From Ramlibacter rhizophilus (GTDB lineage: Bacteria > Pseudomonadota > Gammaproteobacteria > Burkholderiales > Burkholderiaceae_C): a stretch of DNA of 64,000 bases. Of this stretch, positions 46,202 through 56,097 are shown one piece after another. Within the stretch, counting starts at the first letter, position 1. Every line of letters starts with the position of its first letter. The position numbers and the translations under genes were made by a program. The notes beneath the pieces are model-generated. The model was not told where the DNA came from, did not search any database, and worked only from the letters and a program-made list of their open reading frames with translations. The stretch is from NCBI RefSeq assembly GCF_004681965.1, contig NZ_SMLL01000003.1, positions 558,001 through 622,000 of the forward strand, given 5' to 3'.

Positions 46202-47662
46202 ATGCTTTCCCGCGACCCCACCATCGAACGGCTGGCCACCGCCCAGCGCCTGCTGCTGGAGCCCTTCGGGCTCGATGAATCCCACCTCACCCGCGCCCTG
46301 GCGGAGATCACCCGCCACCGCGTGGACGACGCCGACCTGTACTTCCAGTACACCCGCAGCGAAGGCTGGAGCCTGGAAGAGGGCATCGTCAAGACCGGCA
46401 GCTTCAGCATCGACCAGGGCGTGGGCGTGCGGGCGGTCAGCGGTGAGAAGACCGCCTTCGCCTATTCCGACGACATCTCCGAAGCCTCGCTGCTCGATGC
46501 CGCGCAGACCGTGCGCACCATCGCCGCCGCCGGCCGCTCCGCGCGTGCCAAGGTGCCCGCGCGCCGCGTGGCCAGCAGCCGCTCGCTCTACGACGGGCTG
46601 GACCCCATCGCCACGCTGGACAGCACGGCCAAGGTCAAGCTGCTGGAAAAAGCCGAACAGCTCGCCCGCGCCAAGGACCCGCGCATCGTGCAGGTCATGG
46701 CGGGCCTGGCCAGCGAGTGGGACGTGGTGCTGGTGGCCCGTGCCGACGGCACCCTCGCCGCCGACGTGCGCCCGCTGGTGCGCCTGTCGGTCACCGTCAT
46801 CGCCGAGCAGGACGGCCGCCGCGAGGTGGGCTCCCATGGCGGCGGCGGCCGCTTCGGGCTGGCCTACTTCGATGAAGCCCGCGTGCAGGAGTACGTGGAT
46901 GCAGCGGTGAACGCCGCCCTCACCAACCTGGAGTCGCGTCCCGCGCCGGCCGGCGAGATGACGGTGGTGCTGGGTTCGGGCTGGCCGGGCATCCTGCTGC
47001 ATGAGGCCGTGGGCCATGGCCTTGAAGGCGACTTCAACCGCAAGGGCTCCAGCGCGTTCTCCGGCCGCATTGGCAAGCGCGTGGCGGCCAAGGGCGTCAC
47101 GGTGCTGGACGACGGCACCATCGCCGACCGTCGCGGCTCGCTCAACGTCGATGACGAGGGCAACGCCAGCCAGCGCAACGTGCTGATCGAGGACGGCATC
47201 CTGCGCGGCTACATCCAGGACTCGCTCAATGCGCGGCTCATGGGCGTCAAGCCCACCGGCAACGGCCGGCGCGAGAGCTATGCGCACGTGCCCATGCCGC
47301 GCATGACCAACACCTACATGCTCGGCGGCGACAGGTCGCCCGACGAGATTGTGGCCAGCATCAAGAAAGGCCTGTTCGCCACCAACTTCGGCGGCGGCCA
47401 GGTGGACATCACCTCGGGCAAGTTCGTCTTCTCCGCCAGCGAGGCTTTCTGGGTCGAGAACGGAAAGATCCTGTACCCGGTCAAGGGCGCGACCATCGTG
47501 GGCAACGGCCCCGATGCGCTCACGCGCGTGAGCATGATCGGCAACGACATGCGCCTGGACTCGGGCGTGGGCACCTGCGGCAAGGAAGGCCAGAGCGTGC
47601 CGGTGGGCGTGGGCCAGCCGACGCTGCGCATCGACGGCCTGACCGTGGGCGGCACGGCCTGA
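46202..47662 (+). CDS. tldD: Metalloprotease TldD
   Basis: 486 residues with the TldD-type zinc motif HEAVGHGLEGD near residue 268 and the conserved C-terminal block ENGKILYPVKGATIVGNGP. With its partner TldE/PmbA it forms a heterodimer that degrades unfolded peptides and trims microcins in other bacteria. The partner gene is not in this window. It stands alone between rodA and the aroG leader. Confidence 0.95.
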   Translation: MLSRDPTIERLATAQRLLLEPFGLDESHLTRALAEITRHRVDDADLYFQYTRSEGWSLEEGIVKTGSFSIDQGVGVRAVSGEKTAFAYSDDISEASLLDAAQTVRTIAAAGRSARAKVPARRVASSRSLYDGLDPIATLDSTAKVKLLEKAEQLARAKDPRIVQVMAGLASEWDVVLVARADGTLAADVRPLVRLSVTVIAEQDGRREVGSHGGGGRFGLAYFDEARVQEYVDAAVNAALTNLESRPAPAGEMTVVLGSGWPGILLHEAVGHGLEGDFNRKGSSAFSGRIGKRVAAKGVTVLDDGTIADRRGSLNVDDEGNASQRNVLIEDGILRGYIQDSLNARLMGVKPTGNGRRESYAHVPMPRMTNTYMLGGDRSPDEIVASIKKGLFATNFGGGQVDITSGKFVFSASEAFWVENGKILYPVKGATIVGNGPDALTRVSMIGNDMRLDSGVGTCGKEGQSVPVGVGQPTLRIDGLTVGGTA

Positions 47663-47701
47663 GTGGCCGCACGCCGGTTCCCTGTGCTACATTCCCGCCC
47701 C

Positions 47702-47779
47702 ATGCCTCGCAGCAGCGTTTTCTTCTTCGGCTACTTTTGGTTTTTCTCCAGCCCCGGCGGCCGAGAGACCTGCGCGTAG
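47702..47779 (+). CDS. Aromatic amino-acid leader peptide of the aroG attenuator
   Basis: A 25-codon frame that ends 100 nt before aroG. Codons 7-15 read FFFGYFWFF, that is six Phe, one Tyr and one Trp in nine codons, exactly what a ribosome-mediated attenuator for an aromatic pathway needs. A TACATT box lies eight bases before the ATG and there is no Shine-Dalgarno site, so the leader may be translated from a leaderless mRNA. The last part of the frame (CCCCGGCGGC at 47752-47761) is complementary to the 5' arm of the downstream terminator and could form the antiterminator. The peptide itself presumably has no other role. Confidence 0.85.
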   Translation: MPRSSVFFFGYFWFFSSPGGRETCA

Positions 47780-47807
47780 CCCGAACAGACAGCGCAAGAA
47801 TCCCGAG

Positions 47808-47837
47808 AAAACCGCCGGACCCCCGGCGGTTTTTTTT
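47808..47837 (+). terminator. Intrinsic attenuator terminator upstream of aroG
   Basis: AACCGCCGG pairs perfectly with CCGGCGGTT around a four-base loop, and the stem extends by A-T pairs to 11. A run of eight T residues follows. It lies after the leader-peptide stop and 42 nt before aroG. The 5' arm can instead pair with CCGGCGG inside the leader frame, giving mutually exclusive structures. Confidence 0.9.
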
Positions 47838-47879
47838 CGTCCCCGGCTTTCTTTCCGACCCTTCAGCAAGGAGCTTCCG

Positions 47880-49004
47880 ATGTCCACCGCCCCCAACGCT
47901 TCCGCCGCCGATGACTGGCGCACGCATCCCGTCGACAAGACCAGCCGGACCGACGACGAGCGCATCAAGGACATCACCGTGCTGCCCCCGCCGGAACACC
48001 TGATCCGCTTCTTCCCGATCCGGGGCACGCCGGTCGAGCAGCTCATCTCGGACACGCGGCGGCGCATCCACGACATCATGGCCGGCACCGACGACCGCCT
48101 GCTGGTGGTGGTCGGACCCTGCTCCATCCACGACCCCGTCGCCGCGCTGGACTACGCGCGCCGGCTCAGGGAGGTGCGGGCGCGGCACGCGGACACGCTG
48201 GAGGTCGTTATGCGGGTGTACTTCGAGAAGCCCCGCACCACGGTGGGTTGGAAGGGCCTGATCAACGACCCCTACCTGGACGAGAGCTTCCGCATCGACG
48301 AGGGCCTGCGCATCGCGCGCCAGCTCCTGATCGACATCAACCGCCTGGGCGTTCCGGCCGGCAGCGAGTTCCTGGACGTCATCTCGCCGCAGTACATCGG
48401 CGACCTGATCGCCTGGGGCGCCATCGGTGCGCGCACCACGGAAAGCCAGGTGCACCGCGAGCTGGCCTCGGGCCTGTCGGCGCCGATCGGATTCAAGAAC
48501 GGCACCGACGGGAACATCCGCATCGCCACGGACGCCATCCAGGCGGCCGCGCGCGGCCACCACTTCCTGTCGGTGCACAAGAACGGGCAGGTCGCCATCG
48601 TGCAGACCCAGGGCAACCGCGACTGCCACGTGATCCTGCGGGGCGGCAAGGCCCCCAACTACGATGCCCGAAGCGTGGCCGCCGCCTGCGCCGACCTCGA
48701 AGCCGCGGGCCTGCCGCCGCGCCTGATGGTGGACTGCAGCCATGCCAACAGCAGCAAGCAGCACGAGCGGCAGCTGGAGGTGTCCCGCGACATCGCCGGG
48801 CAGCTCGCGAGCGGATCGCGCCAGGTCTTCGGGGTCATGATCGAAAGTCATCTGGAAGCCGGCGCCCAGAAGTTCACGCCCGGCAAGGACGACGCGAGCC
48901 GGCTCGCCTACGGCCAGAGCATCACCGATGCGTGCCTCGGCTGGGACCAGTCCATGCAGGCGCTGGACCAGCTCGCACAAGGCGTGAAGGCGCGGCGCGG
49001 CTGA
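47880..49004 (+). CDS. aroG: DAHP synthase (class I, AroG type)
   Basis: 374 residues with the class I signatures VVVGPCSIHDPVAAL, RVYFEKPRTTVGWKGLINDP, GARTTESQVHRELASG, GFKNGTDGN and the metal/substrate block VDCSHANSSKQ. It joins phosphoenolpyruvate and erythrose 4-phosphate, the first step of aromatic synthesis. AAGGAG stands before the ATG. An attenuator in the leader makes expression depend on charged tRNAs for Phe, and possibly Tyr and Trp. Feedback specificity cannot be read from the sequence. Confidence 0.96.
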   Translation: MSTAPNASAADDWRTHPVDKTSRTDDERIKDITVLPPPEHLIRFFPIRGTPVEQLISDTRRRIHDIMAGTDDRLLVVVGPCSIHDPVAALDYARRLREVRARHADTLEVVMRVYFEKPRTTVGWKGLINDPYLDESFRIDEGLRIARQLLIDINRLGVPAGSEFLDVISPQYIGDLIAWGAIGARTTESQVHRELASGLSAPIGFKNGTDGNIRIATDAIQAAARGHHFLSVHKNGQVAIVQTQGNRDCHVILRGGKAPNYDARSVAAACADLEAAGLPPRLMVDCSHANSSKQHERQLEVSRDIAGQLASGSRQVFGVMIESHLEAGAQKFTPGKDDASRLAYGQSITDACLGWDQSMQALDQLAQGVKARRG

Positions 49005-49015
49005 GCCGGCAGGCG

Positions 49016-50383
49016 TCAGCCCAGGGCCTGCAGCAGCCGGCCGTGGATGCCGCCGAAGCCGCCGTTGCTCATGCACAGCACTTGGTCGCCTTCGCGCACC
49101 TCGGCCAGCACGAGCGCGAGCAGGGCGTCGATGTCGTCCGCCACCCGGGCCCGCGGCCCCATGGGCGCCAGCGCCTCGCGCGGGTCCCAGCCCAGGCCGC
49201 CGGCATGGCAGAAGGCGAGGTCGGCCTGTTCCAGGCTCCAGGGCAGCTGGGACTTCATGGTGCCCAGCTTCATGGTGTTGCTGCGCGGCTCGAACACCGC
49301 CAGCAGGCGCTGGCCCGGTGCGAGCCGCCGGCGCAGGCCGTCCACCGTGGTGCGGATGGCGGTGGGGTGGTGGGCGAAGTCGTCGTAGACGGCGATGCCG
49401 CGCACCGTCCCGCGCAACTCCATGCGCCGCTTGACGTTGCGGAACTCGCCCAGCGCCCGGCAGGCGTGCGCGGGCGCCACGCCCAGGTGATCGGCGGCGG
49501 CGATGGCGGCCAGGGCATTGAGCTGGTTGTGCACGCCGCCCAGAGCCCACTCGACGCGCCCGCAGACCTTGCCGCCCTGCAGCACGTCGAAAGCCTCCGG
49601 TTCGCCCCGCGCGGTGAAGTCGCTCACCGCCGCGCCGAAGCTGCGCACCTCGCTCCAGCAGCCCGCGTGCAGAACGCGCGTGAGGCTTTCTTCCAGGCCG
49701 TTGACGACGACACGACCGCTGGCCGGGACCGTGCGCACCAGGTGGTGGAACTGCCGCTCGATGGCCGCCAGGTCGTCGAAGATGTCCGCGTGGTCGAACT
49801 CCAGGTTGTTCAGGACGGCCGTGCGCGGCCGGTAGTGGACGAACTTGCTGCGCTTGTCGAAGAAGGCGGTGTCGTACTCGTCGGCCTCGATCACGAAGGG
49901 CCGTCCTTGGCCGAGGCGGGCCGAGACGCCGAAGTTCACCGGCACCCCACCCACCAGGAAGCCCGGCGACAGCCCCGCCTGCTCGAGGACCCAGGCCAGC
50001 ATCGAGGTGGTGGTGGTCTTGCCGTGCGTGCCGGCCACGGCGAGCACATGGCGGCCCTGCAGCACATGCTCGGCCAGCCACTGCGGGCCGCTGGTGTAGG
50101 GCTGGCCGGACTCGAGAATGGCCTCCATCAGCGGGAATTTCGGCGAGCCGTCGGCCTGGCGGGCGCGCGAGACCACGTTGCCGATCACCCAGACGCCGGG
50201 TGCCAGGCTCATCTGGTCAGTGCCCCAGCCCTCGATCAGCTCGATGCCCAGGGCCCGCAGCTGGTCGCTCATGGGCGGATAGACACCGGCGTCGCAGCCG
50301 GTGACGCGGTGCCCGGCCTCTCGCGCCAGCGCGGCCAGGCCGCCCATGAAGGTCCCGCAGATGCCCAGGATGTGAATGTGCAT
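49016..50383 (-). CDS. mpl: UDP-MurNAc:L-alanyl-gamma-D-glutamyl-meso-DAP ligase
   Basis: 455 residues of the Mur-ligase fold. The N-terminal Rossmann start is HILGICGTFMGGLAALAREAGH, the ATP loop is VAGTHGKTTTTSM, and further blocks are NNLEFDHADIFDDLAAI, GVHNQLNALAAI and YDDFAHHPTAI. The GTFMGG variant and the length distinguish Mpl from MurC. It recycles cell-wall tripeptide onto UDP-MurNAc. A GATAAT box lies eight bases before the ATG on the minus strand. The gene converges on aroG, with only 11 nt between stops. Confidence 0.95.
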   Translation of the reverse strand: MHIHILGICGTFMGGLAALAREAGHRVTGCDAGVYPPMSDQLRALGIELIEGWGTDQMSLAPGVWVIGNVVSRARQADGSPKFPLMEAILESGQPYTSGPQWLAEHVLQGRHVLAVAGTHGKTTTTSMLAWVLEQAGLSPGFLVGGVPVNFGVSARLGQGRPFVIEADEYDTAFFDKRSKFVHYRPRTAVLNNLEFDHADIFDDLAAIERQFHHLVRTVPASGRVVVNGLEESLTRVLHAGCWSEVRSFGAAVSDFTARGEPEAFDVLQGGKVCGRVEWALGGVHNQLNALAAIAAADHLGVAPAHACRALGEFRNVKRRMELRGTVRGIAVYDDFAHHPTAIRTTVDGLRRRLAPGQRLLAVFEPRSNTMKLGTMKSQLPWSLEQADLAFCHAGGLGWDPREALAPMGPRARVADDIDALLALVLAEVREGDQVLCMSNGGFGGIHGRLLQALG

Positions 50384-50453
50384 GGGCGGCGATTATCGAT
50401 GGGCAGGCGGGTGCAACACCGGGCATCCGCATCGGGGCGAGAATCGTCGGCTT

Positions 50454-51059
50454 ATGGACAGCCTGAAGAACGAGATCGCCGCGACGGCCGCCCGCCTGGT
50501 GGTGGAGGAGGGCCTGGAATGGGGCCCGGCCAAGCGCCGCGCCGTGCGCCAGATGGGTCTGGGCCCGCGCACGGCACTCCCGGACAACGACATCCTGGAG
50601 GATGCGGTGCGCGAGTACCTGCAGCTTTTCTGCGCCGACACCCAGCCGGCCGAGCTGGCCGCGCTGCGGCGCCTGGCCCTGGCGTGGATGCAGCGGCTGG
50701 CCGAGTTCCGACCGCACCTGTGCGGCGCCGTCTGGCACGGCACGGCCACGCGGCTGTCGGACGTGTACCTCCAGCTCTTCTGCGACGACCCCAAGTCGGC
50801 CGAGATCGCCCTCATCGAGCGCGGCGTGAGTTACGACGCGCGCACCATCACCGGCTTCAACGGTGAGGCGGTCGATGCGCTGAGCCTCTCCAGCCCTTGC
50901 CCGGAGTTGGGCGAGAGCATCGGCGTTCACCTGATGATCCACGACCACGACGACCTGCGTGGCGCCCTGCGGCCGGACGGTCGCGGTCGGCAGCCCCGCG
51001 GCGACCTGCAGGACCTGCGGCAGCGCATGAGCGAGGAGGGCACCGATGGCCCGACCTGA
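50454..51059 (+). CDS. Conserved hypothetical protein
   Basis: 201 residues starting MDSLKNEIAATAARLVVEEGLEWGPAKRRA. It is charged and mostly helical-looking, with no signal peptide, membrane segment or catalytic motif that I can identify. The middle part (VYLQLFCDDPKSAEIALIERGVSYDART) looks like a folded core and the tail is polar. A longer frame starts upstream, but the chosen ATG has a GAGAAT box nine bases ahead and a better N-terminus. It is divergent from mpl and overlaps the following thioredoxin gene by 14 nt, suggesting a shared transcript. Function unknown. Confidence 0.8.
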   Translation: MDSLKNEIAATAARLVVEEGLEWGPAKRRAVRQMGLGPRTALPDNDILEDAVREYLQLFCADTQPAELAALRRLALAWMQRLAEFRPHLCGAVWHGTATRLSDVYLQLFCDDPKSAEIALIERGVSYDARTITGFNGEAVDALSLSSPCPELGESIGVHLMIHDHDDLRGALRPDGRGRQPRGDLQDLRQRMSEEGTDGPT

Positions 51060-51588
51060 ATCCCGCCGCGGCCTCCTGTTCGCGGGCGTGGCGGCGCTCG
51101 CCGGCCTGGCCGGCGGCGGCCTGGCCTGGTGGCGCTTCAGAGACGATTCGCCAGCCGATGAACGCATCGCACCGACGTTCTGGTCGCTGCGCTTCCCGAC
51201 GCCACAGGACGGCGAACTGCGCATGGACGCCTTCCGGGGCCGGCCGCTGCTCGTGAACTTCTGGGCCACCTGGTGCCCGCCCTGCGTGGAGGAGATGCCG
51301 CTGCTGGACCGCTTCCATCGCGAGCACGCGGCCGCGGGCTGGCAGGTGGTGGGCGTGGCCGTGGACCAGGCGCCGGCGGTGCGGCAGTTCCTCGGCCGCA
51401 CGCCCGTGGGCTTTCCGATCGCACTGGCCGGGCTGGACGGGGCCAGCCTCGGGCGGGACCTCGGCAACCGGGTCGGGGGCCTGCCCTTCACGGTGCTGAT
51501 CGGCCCGGACGGGCGCATCCTCCAACGTAGAATCGGCCAGCTTTCTGCTGATGAGCTAGCCCGCTGGCGTTCCGCCAGCACCGGCTGA
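51046..51588 (+). CDS. TlpA-like membrane-anchored thioredoxin
   Basis: 180 residues. An N-terminal anchor (LLFAGVAALAGLAGGGLAWW) preceded by a twin-arginine-like SRRGLLF is followed by a periplasmic thioredoxin domain with the active site WATWCPPCVEEMP and the cis-Pro in GGLPFTVLIGPDG. The CPPC active site and the TlpA-type insert suggest a reductant, for example in cytochrome c maturation or oxidative defence. The start lies inside the end of the preceding gene. Confidence 0.9.
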   Translation: MARPESRRGLLFAGVAALAGLAGGGLAWWRFRDDSPADERIAPTFWSLRFPTPQDGELRMDAFRGRPLLVNFWATWCPPCVEEMPLLDRFHREHAAAGWQVVGVAVDQAPAVRQFLGRTPVGFPIALAGLDGASLGRDLGNRVGGLPFTVLIGPDGRILQRRIGQLSADELARWRSASTG

Positions 51589-51690
51589 GGCTTGGCGCAC
51601 CGCCCTGTCGCATGTAAAAAGGCGACAAGAAAAACGTAAATAACGGTGAATCGATGTACATTCGCCGCTTTTCTGGACTCGGGAGATTTG
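51589..51690 (+). promoter_or_regulatory. AT-rich promoter region upstream of accB
   Basis: This short gap is the most AT-rich in its neighbourhood (TAAAAAGGCGACAAGAAAAA, then a TACATT at 51657-51662). It ends with GGGAG a few bases before accB. TACATT is a candidate -10 box, but no clear -35 box is placed correctly. Confidence 0.4.
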
Positions 51691-52149
51691 ATGGACCTGC
51701 GCAAACTGAAGACCTTGATCGACCTGGTTTCAGAGTCCAACGTCTCGGAACTTGAGATCACCGAGGCCGAGGGCAAGGTTCGCATCGTCAAGGGGCAGCC
51801 TCCCGTCATGCAGGTTCCCATGGCCGCTCCCCTGGTCCAGGCGAGCGCGCCGGCACCGGCGCAGGCCGCTCCCGCAGCCGCGCCTGCCGTGGCCGCCGCC
51901 CCGGCCCAGGAGAGCGGCCACGTGGTCAAGTCGCCGATGGTCGGCACCTTCTACCGCGCATCCAGCCCGGGGGCCAAGCCCTTCGTGGAGCTCGGCGCGC
52001 AGGTCAAGGCCGGCGACACGATCTGCATCATCGAGGCCATGAAGATCCTCAACGAGATCGAGACCGACAAGGCCGGCACCATCGTCAAGGTGCTGTGCGA
52101 GAACGGCCAGCCAGTCGAGTACGGTCAGCCGCTGTTCGTCATCGAGTGA
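51691..52149 (+). CDS. accB: Biotin carboxyl carrier protein of acetyl-CoA carboxylase
   Basis: 152 residues: an N-terminal helix region ([17 protein letters not shown]), a flexible Ala/Pro-rich linker of about 35 residues, and a biotinyl domain with the acceptor Lys in [11 protein letters not shown] near residue 117. It carries carboxybiotin between AccC and the AccAD transferase for malonyl-CoA synthesis. The ATG was chosen over a GTG 45 nt upstream because GGGAG precedes it and it gives the standard AccB start. accC follows 196 nt later. Confidence 0.97.
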   Translation: MDLRKLKTLIDLVSESNVSELEITEAEGKVRIVKGQPPVMQVPMAAPLVQASAPAPAQAAPAAAPAVAAAPAQESGHVVKSPMVGTFYRASSPGAKPFVELGAQVKAGDTICIIEAMKILNEIETDKAGTIVKVLCENGQPVEYGQPLFVIE

Positions 52150-52345
52150 GATCGCCGGCCGTACCAGCCGGACGCTTCGGGCAGGCGGCCCGCGCCGTAT
52201 CGGCGGGCGCCTTTCCTGCCGCCCTCGGCCTGTGCGGCGGACGGCGGCAGAAGAACATGTTCAACCCACACCATCCCGATCCCCGGCCGCAGCGCGTGCG
52301 CTGCCACGGCACGGCCGGGCGGTCCCCCTGCGACGGAGGCATCGC

Positions 52346-53695
<1,350 letters not shown>

Positions 53696-53701
53696 GGGCT
53701 T

Positions 53702-53825
53702 CCCCCCCCCCCCCGGGGCGGCCTGCGGCCGCTTTCCCTTCAAGGGGGCGGCATCAGCGGCCCGGCGAAGCCGGTTCCGCGATGGCCCTGCCGTGGGGGA
53801 CACCCCCCTTGCGGCCTGCGGCCGC
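53702..53825. repeat. Intergenic repeats: C13 tract and duplicated GCGGCC palindrome
   Basis: The accC-prmA gap holds an uninterrupted run of 13 C residues (53702-53714). Two identical 15-base copies of GCGGCCTGCGGCCGC follow (53718-53732 and 53811-53825), and between them a GGGGGACACCCCCC hairpin. The mix resembles a mobile or recombining intergenic palindrome family. It may also end the acc transcript, but no T-run follows. Confidence 0.65.
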
Positions 53826-53903
53826 GTCCCCCGCTTGAGAGCGGGCTTGTTATCGTGAGCTCGCTGCGCGGCGCGTGGCTCCTTATTCGCTTCGGAGCTT
53901 TTT

Positions 53904-54785
53904 ATGTTCGAGTTGACCCTGCTGGTTCCCGAGGCGGCCGTCGAGGCCGTGGGCGATGCTCTGGAGGCGTTGGAGGCCTTGAGCGTGTCCGTCGAGGACG
54001 CGGACGCGCAGACGCCGGCGGAGCAGGCGCTGTTCGGGGAGCCGGGCATGCCGCCGCCCAAGGAAGGATGGCAGCGCTCGCGGCTGGTGGCCTTGTTCGC
54101 CGAGGAGGCGCAGGCGCGCGAGGCGGCGGGCCTGTTGCAGCTGCAGGACTTTTTTGCGGGCAGCGCGGTGCTCGGCATCGCCGAGTTGCCTGAGCAGGAC
54201 TGGGTGCGCCTGACGCAGTCGCAGTTCGAGCCGGTGGAGATCACGCCGGAGTTCTGGATCGTGCCGAGCTGGCACGCGCCGCCGGCCCAGGCGCGCGAGG
54301 TGATCCGCCTGGACCCGGGGCTGGCCTTCGGCACCGGCACCCACCCCACCACGCGCATGTGCCTGCGCTGGATCGCCACGCACCCGGTTGCCGGGCGGCG
54401 GGTGCTGGACTACGGCTGCGGCTCGGGCATCCTGGCCATCGGCGCGGCGCGCTTCGGGGCCGGCGAGATCGATGCGGTGGACATCGACGAAGCGGCGGTC
54501 CAGGCCACGCGGGACAACGCGGTGGCCAACCAGGCCCTCGTGCGCGCCGGCCTGCCCGACGCGGCCACGGGACGCTATGGCCTGGTGCTGGCGAACATCC
54601 TGGCCTCGCCGCTGAAGGTCCTCGCGCCCTTGCTGTGCGCCCATGTGGACGCCGGCGGCGACCTGGTGCTCGCGGGCATCCTGGAGCGGCAGGCCGATGA
54701 GCTGCGCGCGGCCTATGCGCCCTGGTGCCGGCTGGACGTGGCCGATACCCAGGAGGGCTGGGTGCTGATGACGGCGCATTTCTGA
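53904..54785 (+). CDS. prmA: Ribosomal protein L11 methyltransferase
   Basis: 293 residues with an N-terminal substrate-recognition domain and a Rossmann methyltransferase. Motif I is VLDYGCGSGILAIGA, the preceding signature is LDPGLAFGTGTHPTT, and the catalytic-loop block is LVLANILASPL. It trimethylates L11 at several sites with S-adenosylmethionine. GGAG lies shortly before the ATG. Confidence 0.96.
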   Translation: MFELTLLVPEAAVEAVGDALEALEALSVSVEDADAQTPAEQALFGEPGMPPPKEGWQRSRLVALFAEEAQAREAAGLLQLQDFFAGSAVLGIAELPEQDWVRLTQSQFEPVEITPEFWIVPSWHAPPAQAREVIRLDPGLAFGTGTHPTTRMCLRWIATHPVAGRRVLDYGCGSGILAIGAARFGAGEIDAVDIDEAAVQATRDNAVANQALVRAGLPDAATGRYGLVLANILASPLKVLAPLLCAHVDAGGDLVLAGILERQADELRAAYAPWCRLDVADTQEGWVLMTAHF

Positions 54786-54918
54786 GCCCGGGCGCGCTGG
54801 CCCGCGTGCCGGCCCTGCGCGTGAGGCCGGCGCACTAGAATCGGCGGCTCATGAGCCATACACCCTCGTCGCACCCCAGCCGCTCGAAGCGCCGGGCCAG
54901 GCGCACCCGCATGGGAGC

Positions 54919-56061
54919 ATGGCGGGCGTGATCACCCGCTGCCCAGCCTGTGCCACGCTGTTTCGGGTCGTCCCGGACCAGTTGCGCATCGCCGAAGGCT
55001 GGGTTCGTTGCGGGCACTGCTCGGAGGTCTTCGACGCCAACGAGCACCTGCATTCGGAGCTCGCGCAAGCGCCCGAGCCGGCGCCGGTTGCGCCCGAGGC
55101 GGGCGGGCACGAGGCCCCGGCTCCGGCGCCCGCCGAGGGCGAGGCCGACGTTGAGGCCGACGTTGAGGCCGACGTTGAGGCCTCCAGCGCACCGGAGCTG
55201 CCCGGCGCGCTGGACGCGCACCAGCCACTGCCCGGGCCCATGCCCATCGACATCCTCCTGGACGAGCCGGGCCCGCACACGCCTGCGGCGAACGAACCCT
55301 TGAGCGCGCCGCCGGACCCGGCGGGCACTGCGGCCGACGCCGATGCCCAGTCCGAGGTCCCTGCATCCGCGAGCGCGACCGCGAGCGCACCCGCGTTGCC
55401 CTCCACCGAACTCGTGCCGGTTCAGGCGGGCGCCGCCCCCGCCAACGAGCCCGCCTGGTACGCCGAGTACAAGCGCGGCTTCGACAGCCCACCCGAGCCG
55501 GGCGCCGAGGACGAACTCGTCGGCCCCGACCTGGACGAACTCTCCTTCGTGCGCGAGGCGCGCAGCCGCGCCTTCTGGGACAGCCCCGCCGTGAAAACCG
55601 TGCTGGCGCTGCTGGCGCTCACGCTGGTGCTGCTGCTGGCCGCGCAGGTGGCCCTGTACTGGCGCGACCGGCTCGCAGCCATGCAGCCGGCCTTGCGGCC
55701 GCTGCTGGAGCTGCTGTGCCGGCCGAGCGGCTGCGTGGTCGGCACGCCGCGCCAGATCGAGTCGGTGGTGATCGACAACTCGTCCTTCAACCGGCTGGGC
55801 CCCGACAACTACCGGCTCTCGCTCACGCTGCGCAACCGCTCCGTGACGAACGTCGCCTTGCCCTCGATCGAACTCACGCTGACCGACGCGGCCGAACAGC
55901 CCCTGGTGCGCCGCGTGCTCTCGCCACAGGAGCTCGGCTTCACCACGCCTGCGGTCATCAGTCCGGGCAGCGAGCGCTCGACCACGGTGGACCTGAGCCT
56001 CGGGGCGGACCCGCTCGCCACGCGCGTGGCGGGCTACCGCCTGCTGGCCTTCTACCCCTGA
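54919..56061 (+). CDS. DUF3426 protein with N-terminal zinc ribbon
   Basis: 380 residues. A zinc-ribbon (CPACATLFRV...VRCGHCSEVFDA) is followed by an acidic Ala/Pro/Glu-rich region of about 170 residues, one membrane helix (TVLALLALTLVLLLAAQVALYW), and a C-terminal DUF3426 domain ending GYRLLAFYP. The helix suggests a cytoplasmic zinc finger and a periplasmic C-terminus. Function unknown. The family usually follows prmA in Burkholderiales, as here. The linker contains a 12-base tandem repeat. Confidence 0.9.
   Translation: MAGVITRCPACATLFRVVPDQLRIAEGWVRCGHCSEVFDANEHLHSELAQAPEPAPVAPEAGGHEAPAPAPAEGEADVEADVEADVEASSAPELPGALDAHQPLPGPMPIDILLDEPGPHTPAANEPLSAPPDPAGTAADADAQSEVPASASATASAPALPSTELVPVQAGAAPANEPAWYAEYKRGFDSPPEPGAEDELVGPDLDELSFVREARSRAFWDSPAVKTVLALLALTLVLLLAAQVALYWRDRLAAMQPALRPLLELLCRPSGCVVGTPRQIESVVIDNSSFNRLGPDNYRLSLTLRNRSVTNVALPSIELTLTDAAEQPLVRRVLSPQELGFTTPAVISPGSERSTTVDLSLGADPLATRVAGYRLLAFYP
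55141..55182 (+). repeat. 12-base tandem repeat in the DUF3426 gene
   Basis: Three and a half identical units of GAGGCCGACGTT encode E-A-D-V repeats in the acidic linker. Units are perfect and in frame, so copy number can change without a frameshift. Confidence 0.9.
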
Positions 56062-56097
56062 TCCCTCTTTTCTTTTTCCTCTCACGGAACGCACCAC

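Noticed and set aside
53702-53900. GC palindromes after accC considered as an intrinsic terminator
   Set aside because: Stems are strong, but none is followed by a T-run, so I list the region as repeats only.
54851-54931. Short frame starting ATG nine bases after a TAGAAT box, before the DUF3426 gene
   Set aside because: The 26-codon product is Arg/Ser-rich with no regulatory codon pattern, and no terminator follows. The box may simply serve the DUF3426 gene.
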